64,000 nucleotides of DNA from Azohydromonas caseinilytica (GCF_012927045.1 NZ_JABBFW010000024.1:20260-84259), one strand, 5' to 3'. Numbered from the stretch's first letter, positions 16,246-26,142 are shown. Notes: generated by a model not told the origin, from the letters alone. Numbers and translations: made by a program.

Positions 16246-18087
16246 ATGAAGAACGGTGACCGACAGCGTCCGATCCAGTTTCCGTCCCAGGCCGGCGCCG
16301 GGCTGTCGGGGCCAGGGGCCGCGCCGGGCCTCCATCCGGCTTCGCTCACCCACTGGCCGGGACTGGCCGCCGCGCTGCTGACGGCGCGGCAGGGCCTGGA
16401 GGCCGCGGCCACCGAAGAGGAGGCCCTGCGCCTGGCGCTGGGCGCCGCGGCGCGCACGCTGAGCGCACCCTATGCCGCCTTCTGGCAGCTCAACCGCTTG
16501 TCCGGAAAGCTCTGCCTGGCCGAGTGGTTCCAGGCCGCGGCCGACCCGCCGTTGGGCAACGGGCAGCTGGCGCCGCTGGTGCACGGCATCGAGCTGCCCT
16601 GGGCCGGTCTGATCGACGGCACCGGCGGGCTGCAGCGGGCCACGGTGGCGCTGCACCGGGAGGGCCCCGCGCTGTCGGCGTGGAGCCGACTGGCGGGCGC
16701 GCTGCGCTGCCCGCTGGAGCCCTGGGTGCCGGTTCGGCTGCCGGACCGCGGCTGGGGCCGGCTGTCGCTGCTGCGTGCCGAGGGCCATGCCTGGCAGCCT
16801 GGCGAGGCGTTGTTCCTGGAGGCGCTGGCCCGCGAGCTGGGCTGGACGCTGGCCGACAAGCGCCTGGCGTCGGCGCAGCACCGCCCGGCCGAGGCGGCGG
16901 CGCAGGCGCAGGCGCGCGAGCAGGCTCATGTCACCGCGGTGTTGCAGGAGGCGCTGGACTCGCTGGACGGCAGCGGCGACCTGGACGAGTTCGTGCCCAC
17001 GGCCGTGGGTCTCGTCGCCCGCGCGCTCGAACCCGGCGCGGTGGCCTTGCTGCAGGTGCGCGAGCAGCGCTGCCGGCTGCAGGCGGCCTGGCTGCAGGGG
17101 CGCGTGCTGCGGCATGCCGAGCTGCTGTCGGCCGAGCCGCCCTTGCCGGCGCTGCTGCGCGGGATGGCCGAGGGTTTCCAGTTGCCGGACCGGCTGCAGG
17201 GCTGCGCGGCGCCGGCGAGCAGCAAGTCGCAACTCGTCGATCACGCCGACGCCGCCGGGCCGTGCCCGCTCGAGCGCTTCTTCGCCACCGAAGCCGGGCC
17301 GCTGGCGCTGCAGGTGCCGCTGGCGGCGGCCGGCCATGCGCTGGGCGCGCTGTGCATCTACCGCCGGCGCGAGCGGGCCTACACGCCCTCCGAGATCAGG
17401 CTGGCCGAGGCCTTCGGGGCGCAGCTGTCGCTGGCGCTGCGCGCCGGGCAGCTGGCGGAGCAGGCGCGCCGCGTGGCGACGCTGGAGGAGCGCACGCGCC
17501 TGGCGCGCGAGATGCACGACACCCTGGCCCAGGGCTTCACCGGCGTGCTGATGCAGCTGGAGGTGGCCGATGCCGCCGTGACGGCGCATCGCATCGACCG
17601 CGCCCGCACCGCCATCGCGACCGCGATGGAGCTGGCGCGCGACAGCCTGGGCGAGGCCCGGCGTGCCGTGCGCGCGCTGCGCAACCCGACGCTGGAGCGG
17701 CGCGGCCTGGCCGACGCGCTGGCCGAGCTGTGCGCGCAACTGCGCGGCAGCACCTTCCTGGGCGTGGCACTGGAGATGGCCGGCACGGCACCGCGGCTCG
17801 ATCGCCATGCCGAGGAGCAGGTGCTGCGCGTGGCGCAGGAAGCCCTGGTCAACGTCGCCAAGCACGCCCAGGCGCGCCAGGCGCGCGTGGTCCTGGGCTT
17901 CGGCCCGCAGGGGCTGCTGCTGCAGGTCAGCGACGACGGCAGCGGGCTGCCGCCGAACGCCGCCGCGGCCGGCTTCGGCCTCATCGGCATGCGCGAGCGC
18001 GCCCTGAGCATCGGTGCCACGCTGGAGATCGACTCGGTGCCGGGGCAGGGCACGACGGTGTCGCTGCGCATGGGCCTGGGCGGCTGA
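16246..18087 (+). CDS. NarL-type sensor histidine kinase, GAF-containing, cytoplasmic
   Basis: A 613-residue histidine kinase. I see no membrane helix, so it probably senses a cytoplasmic signal. The N-terminal half has two GAF-like regions (~30-210 and ~235-400), followed by a HisKA_3 box RLAREMHDTLAQGFTGVLMQ with the phospho-accepting His424. The ATPase has the N-box EALVNVAKHAQA, the G1-box DDGSGLPPN and a later FGLIGMRERA. The response regulator just downstream is the obvious partner, and the RND efflux operon follows both. That the pair controls the efflux operon is inference. Confidence 0.9.
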   Translation: MKNGDRQRPIQFPSQAGAGLSGPGAAPGLHPASLTHWPGLAAALLTARQGLEAAATEEEALRLALGAAARTLSAPYAAFWQLNRLSGKLCLAEWFQAAADPPLGNGQLAPLVHGIELPWAGLIDGTGGLQRATVALHREGPALSAWSRLAGALRCPLEPWVPVRLPDRGWGRLSLLRAEGHAWQPGEALFLEALARELGWTLADKRLASAQHRPAEAAAQAQAREQAHVTAVLQEALDSLDGSGDLDEFVPTAVGLVARALEPGAVALLQVREQRCRLQAAWLQGRVLRHAELLSAEPPLPALLRGMAEGFQLPDRLQGCAAPASSKSQLVDHADAAGPCPLERFFATEAGPLALQVPLAAAGHALGALCIYRRRERAYTPSEIRLAEAFGAQLSLALRAGQLAEQARRVATLEERTRLAREMHDTLAQGFTGVLMQLEVADAAVTAHRIDRARTAIATAMELARDSLGEARRAVRALRNPTLERRGLADALAELCAQLRGSTFLGVALEMAGTAPRLDRHAEEQVLRVAQEALVNVAKHAQARQARVVLGFGPQGLLLQVSDDGSGLPPNAAAAGFGLIGMRERALSIGATLEIDSVPGQGTTVSLRMGLGG

Positions 18088-18205
18088 GCCGCCGGCCCCG
18101 ACGGGGCCGCTCCGGCAAGCTCTCTCGCAAGGGAGAGGCCCGCGCGGAATGTCGCTGCGATCATGGGCGGCACCGGCTTCCGGCCGCTGTTCCACGGTGC
18201 CGTCC

Positions 18206-18892
18206 ATGATGTTGCCGCTTCCCGTTCCTCAAACCGGACCGGCCACACCGGCCGAGGCTCCCGCGGCCACGCCCGCGCGCATCCGCCTGCTGGTGGCCGA
18301 CGACCACCACGTGGTGCTGGACGGGCTCAGCACCATCCTGGACATGCAGGCCGACTTGCAGGTCGTGGCGCAGGCCAGCGACGGCGCGCAGGCGGTGGAG
18401 CTGTGGCGGCGCACGCATCCGGACGTCGGGCTGATCGACTTGTCCATGCCGCGGCTCTCGGGCGTGGAGGCCATCGCCGAGATCCGCCGCCACGAGCCGC
18501 GCGCCAAGCTGATCATCCTCACCACCTACGACGGCGACGAGGACATCTACCGCGGCCTGCACGCCGGCGCGATGGCCTACCTGCTCAAGGACGTGCGGCG
18601 CGAGGAGCTGCTGCGCTGCATCCGGGTGGTGCACGAGGGCGGTCACTACATCAGGCCGGAGCTGGCGGGGCGCCTGGCCTCGCGGCTCACGCGCGACGAG
18701 CTCTCGCACCGCGAGCTGGAGGTGCTGGCACTGGTCGAGCGCGGGCTGAGCAACAAGCACATCGCGCGCGAGCTCCAGGTCGCCGAGGGCACGGTCAAGA
18801 CGCATGTGAAGGCGATCCTGGCCAAGCTGGAGGCGCGCAGCCGCACCGAGGCCATCGCCATCGGCGTGCGCCGCGGGCTGATCAAGCGCTGA
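18206..18892 (+). CDS. NarL/FixJ-family response regulator with LuxR-type HTH
   Basis: A 228-residue regulator. The receiver domain spans ~25-145, with the acidic DDHH near the start, the phospho-acceptor Asp in LIDLSMPR and Lys in LLKDVR. The LuxR-type HTH spans ~160-225: LSHRELEVLALVERGLSNKHIA then VAEGTVKTHVKAILAKL. The start is uncertain: an upstream in-frame ATG at 18149 has GGGAGAGG ahead of it at long spacing and would add 19 residues. It is encoded on the same strand as the kinase, about 120 bases later. Confidence 0.9.
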   Translation: MMLPLPVPQTGPATPAEAPAATPARIRLLVADDHHVVLDGLSTILDMQADLQVVAQASDGAQAVELWRRTHPDVGLIDLSMPRLSGVEAIAEIRRHEPRAKLIILTTYDGDEDIYRGLHAGAMAYLLKDVRREELLRCIRVVHEGGHYIRPELAGRLASRLTRDELSHRELEVLALVERGLSNKHIARELQVAEGTVKTHVKAILAKLEARSRTEAIAIGVRRGLIKR

Positions 18893-19065
18893 AGCGCCAG
18901 CGGCGCCTGTCGCCACTCTCTCCAAAGAGGCAGCTGCCCCTGGCCCGCGTGGCAGAAGCGCCGCGCCGCTGCGTACCCGATGCTCTAGCGCGGCTCCCAG
19001 GCGCGCGGGCATGGCCTGTTCGCCATGGCGGGGCCACGCACATCCCTCCAGCACGAAGCAAGCGC

Positions 19066-20256
19066 ATGAAACTTGAAGCACGGACGGCCGGTGGATGGGG
19101 CATGGCCGCGGCGCTCGCGCTCGCCGGCCTGCTCGGCGGGTGCAACCAGCAGGCCGTGTCGCAGCCGGCCGCACCGCAGCCCCCCGTGGTGTCACTGGCA
19201 CCGGCCTTCCAGCGCGAGGTCCAGGAGTTCGAGGAGTTCACGGCGCGCCTGGAGGCGCCGGACACGGTGGAGGTGCGCGCACGGGTGGCCGGCGCGCTGG
19301 AGCAGGTCCATTTCACCGAGGGCCAGCGCGTGGCCAAGGGCGCGCTGCTGTTCACGATCGATCCGCGGCCGTTCGCCGCCGAGGTGGCACGCGCCGAGGC
19401 ACAGCTCGCCGCCGCGCGCAACCAGGCCGACCTTGGCGCCAGCGAGCTGGCCCGGGCCGAGAAGCTCACCGCCATCCAGGGCGTGAGCCAGCAGGAGCTG
19501 GACCAGTTGCGGGCGACCGTGCGCAACACCCGCGCCAACATCCAGTCCGCCGAGGCCGCGCTGGTGCAGGCCCGCCTCAACCTGGAGTTCACGCGCATCC
19601 GCGCGCCCGTGGCCGGGCGCATCTCGCGTGCGCTCGTCACCCCGGGCAACCTCGTCAGCGTGGGCACGCCGGTGCTCACCACGCTGGTGTCGCAGGACCG
19701 CGTCCATGCCTACTTCGATGCCAGCGAGGCCACGTACCTGAAGTACCTGCGCCTCGTGCGCGCCGGCACGCTGGCCTCGCCGCGCACCGAGCCGACGCAG
19801 GCCTGGATGGGCCTGGCCGACGAGACGGGATTCCCCCACCAGGGCCGCATCGACTTCGTGGACAACCGCCTCAACCCGGCCACCGGCTCCATCCGCGGCC
19901 GCGCCGTGTTCGACAACCGCGACGGCCGCTTCACGCCGGGGTTGTTCGCGCGGGTCAAGGTGGTGGGCAGCGGCAAGTACCCCGCCACGCTGGTGCCCGA
20001 CCGTGCCATCGGCACCGACCAGACGCGCAAGGTGGTGCTGCTGGTGGGCCAGGGCAACGTCGTGCAGCTGCGCGAGGTGCAGCCGGGCGCGCTCATCGAC
20101 GGCATGCGCGTGGTGCAGGGCGTGCAGCCCGGCGAGCTGGTCATCGTGGACGGCCTGCAGCGGGCCCAGCCCGGCGCGCCCGTGACGCCGCAGGTGCTGC
20201 AGGTCGATGACAAGGGCATGCCCATCCCGGCGGCGGCGTCGGCTCCGGCGCGCTGA
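19066..20256 (+). CDS. RND efflux periplasmic adaptor (membrane fusion protein), lipoprotein
   Basis: A 396-residue adaptor linking the inner-membrane pump to the outer-membrane channel. The leader ends in a lipobox-like LLGGC (Cys26). Order after that: beta-barrel strand, lipoyl half (VEVRARVAGALEQVHFTEGQRV), alpha-helical hairpin (residues ~105-170), second lipoyl half (LNLEFTRIRAPVAGRISRA), then barrel and membrane-proximal domains. The overall pattern is of the MexE/AcrA type. The pump gene follows after 12 bases. Confidence 0.93.
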   Translation: MKLEARTAGGWGMAAALALAGLLGGCNQQAVSQPAAPQPPVVSLAPAFQREVQEFEEFTARLEAPDTVEVRARVAGALEQVHFTEGQRVAKGALLFTIDPRPFAAEVARAEAQLAAARNQADLGASELARAEKLTAIQGVSQQELDQLRATVRNTRANIQSAEAALVQARLNLEFTRIRAPVAGRISRALVTPGNLVSVGTPVLTTLVSQDRVHAYFDASEATYLKYLRLVRAGTLASPRTEPTQAWMGLADETGFPHQGRIDFVDNRLNPATGSIRGRAVFDNRDGRFTPGLFARVKVVGSGKYPATLVPDRAIGTDQTRKVVLLVGQGNVVQLREVQPGALIDGMRVVQGVQPGELVIVDGLQRAQPGAPVTPQVLQVDDKGMPIPAAASAPAR

Positions 20257-20268
20257 GAGGCTGAGCGC

Positions 20269-23200
20269 ATGGACGTCTCCCGCTACTTCATCGACCGCCC
20301 GCGCCTGGCGACGGTGCTGTCGCTGTTCATCTTCCTGGTGGGGCTGCTGGCGATCTTCCAGCTGCCGATCTCGGAGTACCCGGAGGTGGCGCCGCCGCAG
20401 GTGGTGGTGCGCGCGCAGTTTCCCGGGGCCAACCCGCGCGTGATCTCGGAGACGGTGGCCACGCCGCTGGAGGAGCAGATCAGCGGCCTGGAGGGCATGC
20501 TGTACTACGAAAGCCAGGCCACGGCCGACGGCACCATGGTGCTGACCGTGACCTTCCGCATCGGCACGCATCCGGAAGCCGCCGAGACCGCGGTGCAGAA
20601 CCGCGTCAACCGCGCGCTGCCGCGGCTGCCCGAGATCGTGCGCCAGATCGGCGTCACCACCGAGAAGCAGTCCTCCAACCTGACCATGGTCGTGCACATG
20701 GTCAGCCCCGACGCCAGCCGCGACTCGCTGTACCTGCGCAACTACGCGCACCAGCAGGTGCGCGACGAACTGCTGCGCATCCCGGGCATGGGCACCGTGA
20801 TCCTGTTCGGCAGCGGCGACTACGCCATGCGCATCTGGCTCGATCCACAGCGCCTGGCCGGCCACGAGCTCACCGCCGGCGACGTGGTGGCGGCCGTGCG
20901 CGAGCAGAACACGCAGGTGGCCGCCGGCGTGGTGGGCGCGCCGCCCACGCCGCGCGGCACGGACTTCCAGCTCGCGGTCAACACGCAGGGGCGGCTGGGC
21001 GGCGAGCAGGAGTTCGCCGACATCATCGTGCGCACCGACCCGGCCACCGGCGCCGTGCTGCGCATCCGCGACGTGGGGCGCGTGGAGATCAGTGCCAACA
21101 CCTACTCGCTGCGCAGCCTGCTCAACAACAAGGAGGCGGCGGCCATCGGCATCTTCCAGGCCCCGGGCTCCAACGCGCTGGCGATCTCCGACGACGTGCG
21201 CGCCACCATGGCGCGGCTCAAGGCGGACTTCCCGCCGGGCATGGACTACGCCATCGTCTACGACCCCACGCGCTTCGTCGCCACCTCCATCACCAAGGTC
21301 GTGGAGACGCTGCTGGAGGCCGTGCTGCTGGTGGTGCTGGTGGTGGTGCTGTTCCTGCAGACCTGGCGCGCTTCGGTCATTCCGCTGCTGGCGGTGCCGG
21401 TGTCGATCGTAGGCACCTTCGCGGTGCTGCTGGCCATCGGCTACTCCATCAACACGCTCACGCTGTTCGGGCTGGTGCTGGCCATCGGCATCGTGGTGGA
21501 TGACGCCATCGTGGTGGTCGAGAACGTCGAGCGTCACCTGGAGGACGGGCTGGCGCCCCGCGAGGCCACGGTCGAGGCCATGCGCGAGGTCAGCGGCCCC
21601 ATCGTGGCCATCGCGCTGGTGCTGTGCGCGGTGTTCGTGCCGCTGACCTTCGTGCCCGGGCTCTCGGGCCAGTTCTACAAGCAGTTCGCCGCCACGATCG
21701 CCATCTCCACCGTCATCTCTGCCTTCAACTCGCTCACGCTCTCGCCGGCGCTGTCCGCGCTGCTGCTGCGCCCTCACGACGCGCCCAAGGACCGGCTCAC
21801 GCGGGTGATGGAGCGGCTCTTCGGCCGCTTCTTCCACTGGTTCAACGGCTTCTTCCACCGCCGCAGCGAGGCCTACGGCCGCGGCGTGCGCGGCATCCTG
21901 CGGCGCAAGTCGCTGGCGCTGGTGGTGTACGCGGGGCTGCTCGGGCTCACCGCGCTGCTGTTCGCGCGCATCCCCGCCGGCTTCGTGCCGGCGCCGGACA
22001 AGCAGTACCTGATCGGCATCGCGCAGCTGCCCGCGGCGGCCTCGCTGGACCGCACCGACGCCGTGATCCGCCAGATGAGCGACATCGCGCTCAAGGTGCC
22101 GGGCATCGTGGACGCGGTGGCCTTTCCGGGGCTGTCCATCGCCGGCTTCTCCAACGCGCCCAACGAGGGCATCGTCTTCTTCGGCCTGGCGGACTTCGAC
22201 AAGCGCACCAGCGCCGAGCTGTCCAAGGACGCGATCCTGGGCCGCGTCAACGGCGCGCTGCAGCAGATCCAGGGCGCGCGGCTGTTCGTGGTGCCGCCGC
22301 CGGCGGTGGAGGGCCTGGGCAACGCCGGTGGCTTCAAGCTGCAGGTGCAGGACCGCTCGGGGCAGGGCGAGCAGGCGCTGTTCGGCGCGGTGTGGGGCAC
22401 GCTGGGGCAGGTGTACGGCAACCCGCGCTCGGCCATCGGCACGCCGTTCTCGACCTACGACATCAACGTGCCGCAGCTCTTCGCCAACGTGGACCGCACC
22501 AAGGCCAAGCAGATGGGCGTGGCGCTGGGCGACATCTACGACACGCTGCAGATCAGCCTGGGCTCGCTCTACGTCAACGACTTCAACCGCTTCGGCAAGA
22601 CCTACCAGGTGATCGTGCAGGCCGACGCGCCCTTCCGCGCCCAGGCCGCGGGCATCACCGAGCTCAAGACCCGCAACGCCGGCGGCGAGATCGTGCCGCT
22701 GGGCGCGCTCATGCGCGTGGAGCCCACCTTCGGGCCCACGCGCGTGACGCGCTACAACGGCTTCCCGTCGGCCGACATCAACGGCTCGCCCAATCCCGGC
22801 TTCTCCAGCGGCCAGGCGGAAGGCGAGATCGAGCGATTGCTGGCGCAACTGCCGCGCGGCATGGGCTACCAGTGGACGGAGCTGTCCTACCAGGACCGGC
22901 TCACGCGCGACGTGGAGCTGCCGGGGACGCCCTGGCGCCTGCCGACGCTGGTGGCGGTGCTGATGCTGTCGGTGGTGCTGGTGATCCTGGTGCTGGCGGC
23001 GCAGTACGAGAGCTGGAGCCTGCCGCTGGCCATCGTGCTGATCGTGCCGATGTGCATCCTGGCCGCGCTCACCGGGGTGTGGCTGTCCACCTTCCCGCCC
23101 TTCCTGCAGATCGGCGACCTCAATATCTTCACCCAGGTCGCGCTGGTGGTGCTGGTGGGGCTGGCGTGCAAGAACGCGATCCTGATCGTCGAGTTCGCCA

Positions 23201-23574
23201 AGGACCTGGAGGACCAGGGCCGCACCATGCTGGAGGCCGTGGTCGAGGCCTGCCACCGCCGGCTGCGGCCGATCCTGATGACGTCCATCGCCTTCTGCGC
23301 CGGCGTGATCCCGCTGATCCTGGGCAGCGGCGCGGGCAGCGAGATGCGCCGGGCCATGGGCATCGCGGTGTTCTCCGGCATGGTGGGCGTGACGCTGTTC
23401 GGCATCTTCTTCACGCCGGTGTTCTATGCGCTGCTGCGCAAGAGCACCGAGAGGCGGCGCGCGCATGCGGCCGAGCTGCGCGCCGAGATCGACCGCTGCG
23501 CCCATCCCTTCCATCCCGGCGTGGACGACGTGGAGCCGCCGCCGTCCACGCCGTCCGGCGGAGTGCCGCGGTGA
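20269..23574 (+). CDS. RND multidrug efflux pump, HAE-1 family (MexF-like)
   Basis: A 1101-residue proton-driven exporter of the inner membrane. The N-terminus FIDRPRLATVLSLFIFLVGL is typical of HAE-1 pumps. The proton-relay Asp pair is seen in LAIGIVVDDAIVVVENVERH (TM4), and the conserved NSLTLSPALSALLL region is also present. It is about 50 residues longer than a typical pump, because of an acidic Pro-rich C-terminal tail. Of known pumps it reads closest to MexF (SEYPEVAPPQVVVRAQFPGA), a judgement from memory. The stop overlaps the next start (GTGA). Confidence 0.95.
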   Translation: MDVSRYFIDRPRLATVLSLFIFLVGLLAIFQLPISEYPEVAPPQVVVRAQFPGANPRVISETVATPLEEQISGLEGMLYYESQATADGTMVLTVTFRIGTHPEAAETAVQNRVNRALPRLPEIVRQIGVTTEKQSSNLTMVVHMVSPDASRDSLYLRNYAHQQVRDELLRIPGMGTVILFGSGDYAMRIWLDPQRLAGHELTAGDVVAAVREQNTQVAAGVVGAPPTPRGTDFQLAVNTQGRLGGEQEFADIIVRTDPATGAVLRIRDVGRVEISANTYSLRSLLNNKEAAAIGIFQAPGSNALAISDDVRATMARLKADFPPGMDYAIVYDPTRFVATSITKVVETLLEAVLLVVLVVVLFLQTWRASVIPLLAVPVSIVGTFAVLLAIGYSINTLTLFGLVLAIGIVVDDAIVVVENVERHLEDGLAPREATVEAMREVSGPIVAIALVLCAVFVPLTFVPGLSGQFYKQFAATIAISTVISAFNSLTLSPALSALLLRPHDAPKDRLTRVMERLFGRFFHWFNGFFHRRSEAYGRGVRGILRRKSLALVVYAGLLGLTALLFARIPAGFVPAPDKQYLIGIAQLPAAASLDRTDAVIRQMSDIALKVPGIVDAVAFPGLSIAGFSNAPNEGIVFFGLADFDKRTSAELSKDAILGRVNGALQQIQGARLFVVPPPAVEGLGNAGGFKLQVQDRSGQGEQALFGAVWGTLGQVYGNPRSAIGTPFSTYDINVPQLFANVDRTKAKQMGVALGDIYDTLQISLGSLYVNDFNRFGKTYQVIVQADAPFRAQAAGITELKTRNAGGEIVPLGALMRVEPTFGPTRVTRYNGFPSADINGSPNPGFSSGQAEGEIERLLAQLPRGMGYQWTELSYQDRLTRDVELPGTPWRLPTLVAVLMLSVVLVILVLAAQYESWSLPLAIVLIVPMCILAALTGVWLSTFPPFLQIGDLNIFTQVALVVLVGLACKNAILIVEFAKDLEDQGRTMLEAVVEACHRRLRPILMTSIAFCAGVIPLILGSGAGSEMRRAMGIAVFSGMVGVTLFGIFFTPVFYALLRKSTERRRAHAAELRAEIDRCAHPFHPGVDDVEPPPSTPSGGVPR

Positions 23575-24986
23575 GCCCTCGGGTCCGCCCGTTCCTGGTG
23601 GCCCTGGCTGCCGCGCTGGCCGGCTGCGCCTCGGGCCCGCCGCCCGAGCCGGCACTGCCGCCGCTGCCCGTGGCCTTCGCCAACGTGCCCAAGGACGCGC
23701 AGCCCGGCGAGCCGGCGGCAGCGTTCTGGCAGGGCTTCCAGGACCCGCAGCTCGATGCGTTGGTGGCACGAGCGCTGGACGCCAACTTCGACCTGCGCCT
23801 GGCGGTGGCGCGGCTGCGCGAGGCGCGGGCGCTGGCGCGCTTTGCCGAGGCGAACCTGCTGCCCCAGGTGGCGGGCACGGCCGGCGTGGCGCGGGTGCGC
23901 GACTTCAACGGCCCGGACAACACGCTGGTGCCGGGCCAGACCGTCTATAGCGTGGGCCTGGACGTGCGCTGGGAGGCGGACCTGTTCGGGCGCCTCTCGG
24001 CCGAGCGGCGCGCGGCGCGGGCCGACCTGCTGACCATCGAGTCCGACGCGCAGGCGCTGCGGTTGAGCGTGACCGCCGAGGTGGCGCGCAACTACTTCGA
24101 GCTGCGCGGGCTGCAGGAGCGGCTGCGCGTGTCCCGGGCGGCGCTGCAGACGCAGGAATCGACGCTGCGCCTGGTGCAGGCCCGCCAGGAGGTGGGCCGC
24201 GGCACGGGGCTGGACACCGAGCGCGCCCGCGCGCTGGTGCAGCGCACCGCCGCCGGCGTGCCGGCGCTGGAGGCGGCGCTGCAGCGCACGCGCTACCGGA
24301 TCGCGGTGCTGTGCGGCCTGGCGCCCACCGCGCTGGACACCGAGCTCGACGCGCAGCGCCCGATCCCGGGCCTGCGCAGCGTGGCGCTGGGCGGCATCGG
24401 CTCGCCCGAGAGCCTGCTGCGGCGCCGGCCGGACGTGCGCGCGGCGGAGTTCGGCGTGGCTGCGGCGGCAGAGCGCGTGGGCGTGGCGCGCTCGGCGCTG
24501 TTCCCGCGCGTGACGCTGGGCGGCACGCTGGGCCACAACGCCTCGCGCCTGGGCGACCTGGGCGACGGCAGCACCTACGTCTACAACCTGGGGGCACAGC
24601 TGCTGTGGACGCTGCTGGATTTCGGCCGGCTGCGGGCGCAGATCGCCGCCGCCGATGCGCGCAGCGAGGCCGCGCTGCGCGCCTACGAGGCCACGGTGCT
24701 GGGGGCGCTGGAGGAGACCGAAGGCGCGCTGGCGGGCTACACGCGCAGCCAGCAGCAGGCGCAGTTCCTCTTCGACGCCGCGCGCGCGGCCGAGGCGGCG
24801 GCCGTCATCGCCCGTGGCCGCTTCGAAGCTGGCGTGGTGGACTTCCTGGTGGTGCTCGATGCCGAACGGGAGGCACTGGCCGCGCGCGACCAGCTGGCGC
24901 AGTCCCAGGCCGCGGCGGCGGTGGCGCTGGTGTCGGTGTTCAAGTCCCTGGCCGGCGGCTGGGAGCCCGGTGCTTCCTCCCGGTGA
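23571..24986 (+). CDS. RND efflux outer-membrane channel lipoprotein (NodT family)
   Basis: A 471-residue TolC-like outer-membrane factor. A signal peptide ends in the lipobox LAGC at about residue 18. Two repeats of the efflux-protein fold follow, with the conserved WQGFQDPQLDALVARAL and the second-repeat marker LGALEETEGALAGY. The GTG start overlaps the pump stop by GTGA, so the proteins are translationally coupled. A longer open frame upstream is only a shadow of the pump gene. Together with the two preceding genes it completes a tripartite pump. Confidence 0.93.
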   Translation: MSPRVRPFLVALAAALAGCASGPPPEPALPPLPVAFANVPKDAQPGEPAAAFWQGFQDPQLDALVARALDANFDLRLAVARLREARALARFAEANLLPQVAGTAGVARVRDFNGPDNTLVPGQTVYSVGLDVRWEADLFGRLSAERRAARADLLTIESDAQALRLSVTAEVARNYFELRGLQERLRVSRAALQTQESTLRLVQARQEVGRGTGLDTERARALVQRTAAGVPALEAALQRTRYRIAVLCGLAPTALDTELDAQRPIPGLRSVALGGIGSPESLLRRRPDVRAAEFGVAAAAERVGVARSALFPRVTLGGTLGHNASRLGDLGDGSTYVYNLGAQLLWTLLDFGRLRAQIAAADARSEAALRAYEATVLGALEETEGALAGYTRSQQQAQFLFDAARAAEAAAVIARGRFEAGVVDFLVVLDAEREALAARDQLAQSQAAAAVALVSVFKSLAGGWEPGASSR

Positions 24987-25126
24987 GCTTCGCGGCCATC
25001 GCGCTCGGTGGCGGTGATGAAGCGCCGGCTCTGGAAGGCGCCCTACAGAACGGGGCAACGCCACTGCGCCGCGGGAGCTTCGCGGCGCAGGGGCACAATT
25101 CGCCCATGGCAGCCCAGGAGTTCCCC

Positions 25127-25375
25127 ATGAAACACCGTCCCGTCTTGAGCGAAGCGGCAATGCAGGACGCCGAGGCCCGGTTTCCCGAATTGGCCGCCCA
25201 GGCCGGCCGCGCCGCGCACCAGCGCGCACTGCAGCGCCTGGGCAAAGTCGTGAAGGCGCAGGACGGCCAGCTGGTCGAGGCGCGTGCCGACGGTACGGTG
25301 CAGGTGCTGCATGCCTTGCCCGTGGCCACCGCCGTACAGCGCGGGATGGTGCTCAAGCGCCGCAGCGCCCGTTGA
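25127..25375 (+). CDS. Small protein upstream of a zeta-like kinase, possible antitoxin
   Basis: An 82-residue soluble protein beginning MKHRPVLSEAAMQDAE. It has an Ala-rich helical first half and a short C-terminal part with alternating hydrophobic residues (GTVQVLHALPVATAVQRGM). AGGAG lies seven bases before the ATG at 25127; an ATG at 25106 is in frame but lacks such a site. The stop overlaps the TTG start of the P-loop kinase gene. Antitoxins of zeta-type kinases are often small upstream genes, so the context fits, but I see no known antitoxin fold and the assignment is inference. Confidence 0.7.
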   Translation: MKHRPVLSEAAMQDAEARFPELAAQAGRAAHQRALQRLGKVVKAQDGQLVEARADGTVQVLHALPVATAVQRGMVLKRRSAR

Positions 25376-26142
25376 AGGGTCCGGCGCTTCCCCGGCTGCG
25401 GGTGTTCGCAGGGCCCAACGGTTCGGGCAAGAGCACGATCCGCGAGCTGCTGCGCGAGGAATGGATCGGCGTCTACGTGAACGCCGACGAGATCGAGAAG
25501 GTGCTCAGGCGCGACGGCGCCATCGACCTGACCGACTTCGGGTTGGCCGATATGGCCGCCGGGCTGCAGCAGCGGCTCCATGCTTTCCTGAAGGCGTCGC
25601 CGCTGTGGCGACGGGCGGGGCTGGCCGATGCCGTGGACGAGCCGCAGCTCGGCGGCTCAAGGCTGGCCCTGGGCAGCGTGAGCGTGAACTCCTACGTCGC
25701 GGCCGTGCTGGCGGACTTCATCCGGCGTGAGCTGCTGGCCGCCGGCATCTCCTTCACGTTCGAGACGGTCATGTCGTCGCCGGACAAGGTGGATTTCATG
25801 CGGCAGGCCCGGGCCCAGGGATACCGCACCTACCTCTATTTCGTGGCCACGGCCGACCCGGACATCAACATCGCCCGGGTCCGGCAGCGCGTGGCCGAGG
25901 GCGGCCACGATGTGCCCGGCGACAAGATCGTCGAACGCTATGGCCGCTCCATCGCCTTGCTGGGCGAGGCTTGCGATGCCTCGAACCGGGCGTACGTCTT
26001 CGACAACTCCGGCGAGGAGCATGTGCTGATCGCCGAGGTGACCGACGGGGAAACGATGACGCTGCATGCCGACACGGTGCCGCAATGGCTCACCGCTTCG
26101 TCGCTGTGGCAGTGGTTCCAGCCCGGCGGCTCGGATTCCTAG
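25372..26142 (+). CDS. Zeta-toxin-like P-loop kinase
   Basis: A 256-residue nucleotide-binding protein of the zeta toxin / COG4185 type. The Walker A motif FAGPNGSGKST is at residues 12-22, directly after a short strand, and NADEIEKVL (residues ~39-48) matches the family's early substrate-binding region. FETVMSSPDKVDFMRQARAQGY and RVAEGGHDVPGDKIVERY also match COG4185 proteins. Zeta kinases phosphorylate UDP-N-acetylglucosamine, which poisons wall synthesis; whether this protein is toxic is unknown. The start appears to be TTG within the stop of the small upstream gene (TTGA), giving tight coupling. Confidence 0.82.
   Translation: MKGPALPRLRVFAGPNGSGKSTIRELLREEWIGVYVNADEIEKVLRRDGAIDLTDFGLADMAAGLQQRLHAFLKASPLWRRAGLADAVDEPQLGGSRLALGSVSVNSYVAAVLADFIRRELLAAGISFTFETVMSSPDKVDFMRQARAQGYRTYLYFVATADPDINIARVRQRVAEGGHDVPGDKIVERYGRSIALLGEACDASNRAYVFDNSGEEHVLIAEVTDGETMTLHADTVPQWLTASSLWQWFQPGGSDS

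Noticed and set aside
19192..23769. Open frame of 1525 codons on the minus strand
   Set aside because: It is the antisense shadow of the adaptor and pump genes, which have full family signatures on the other strand.
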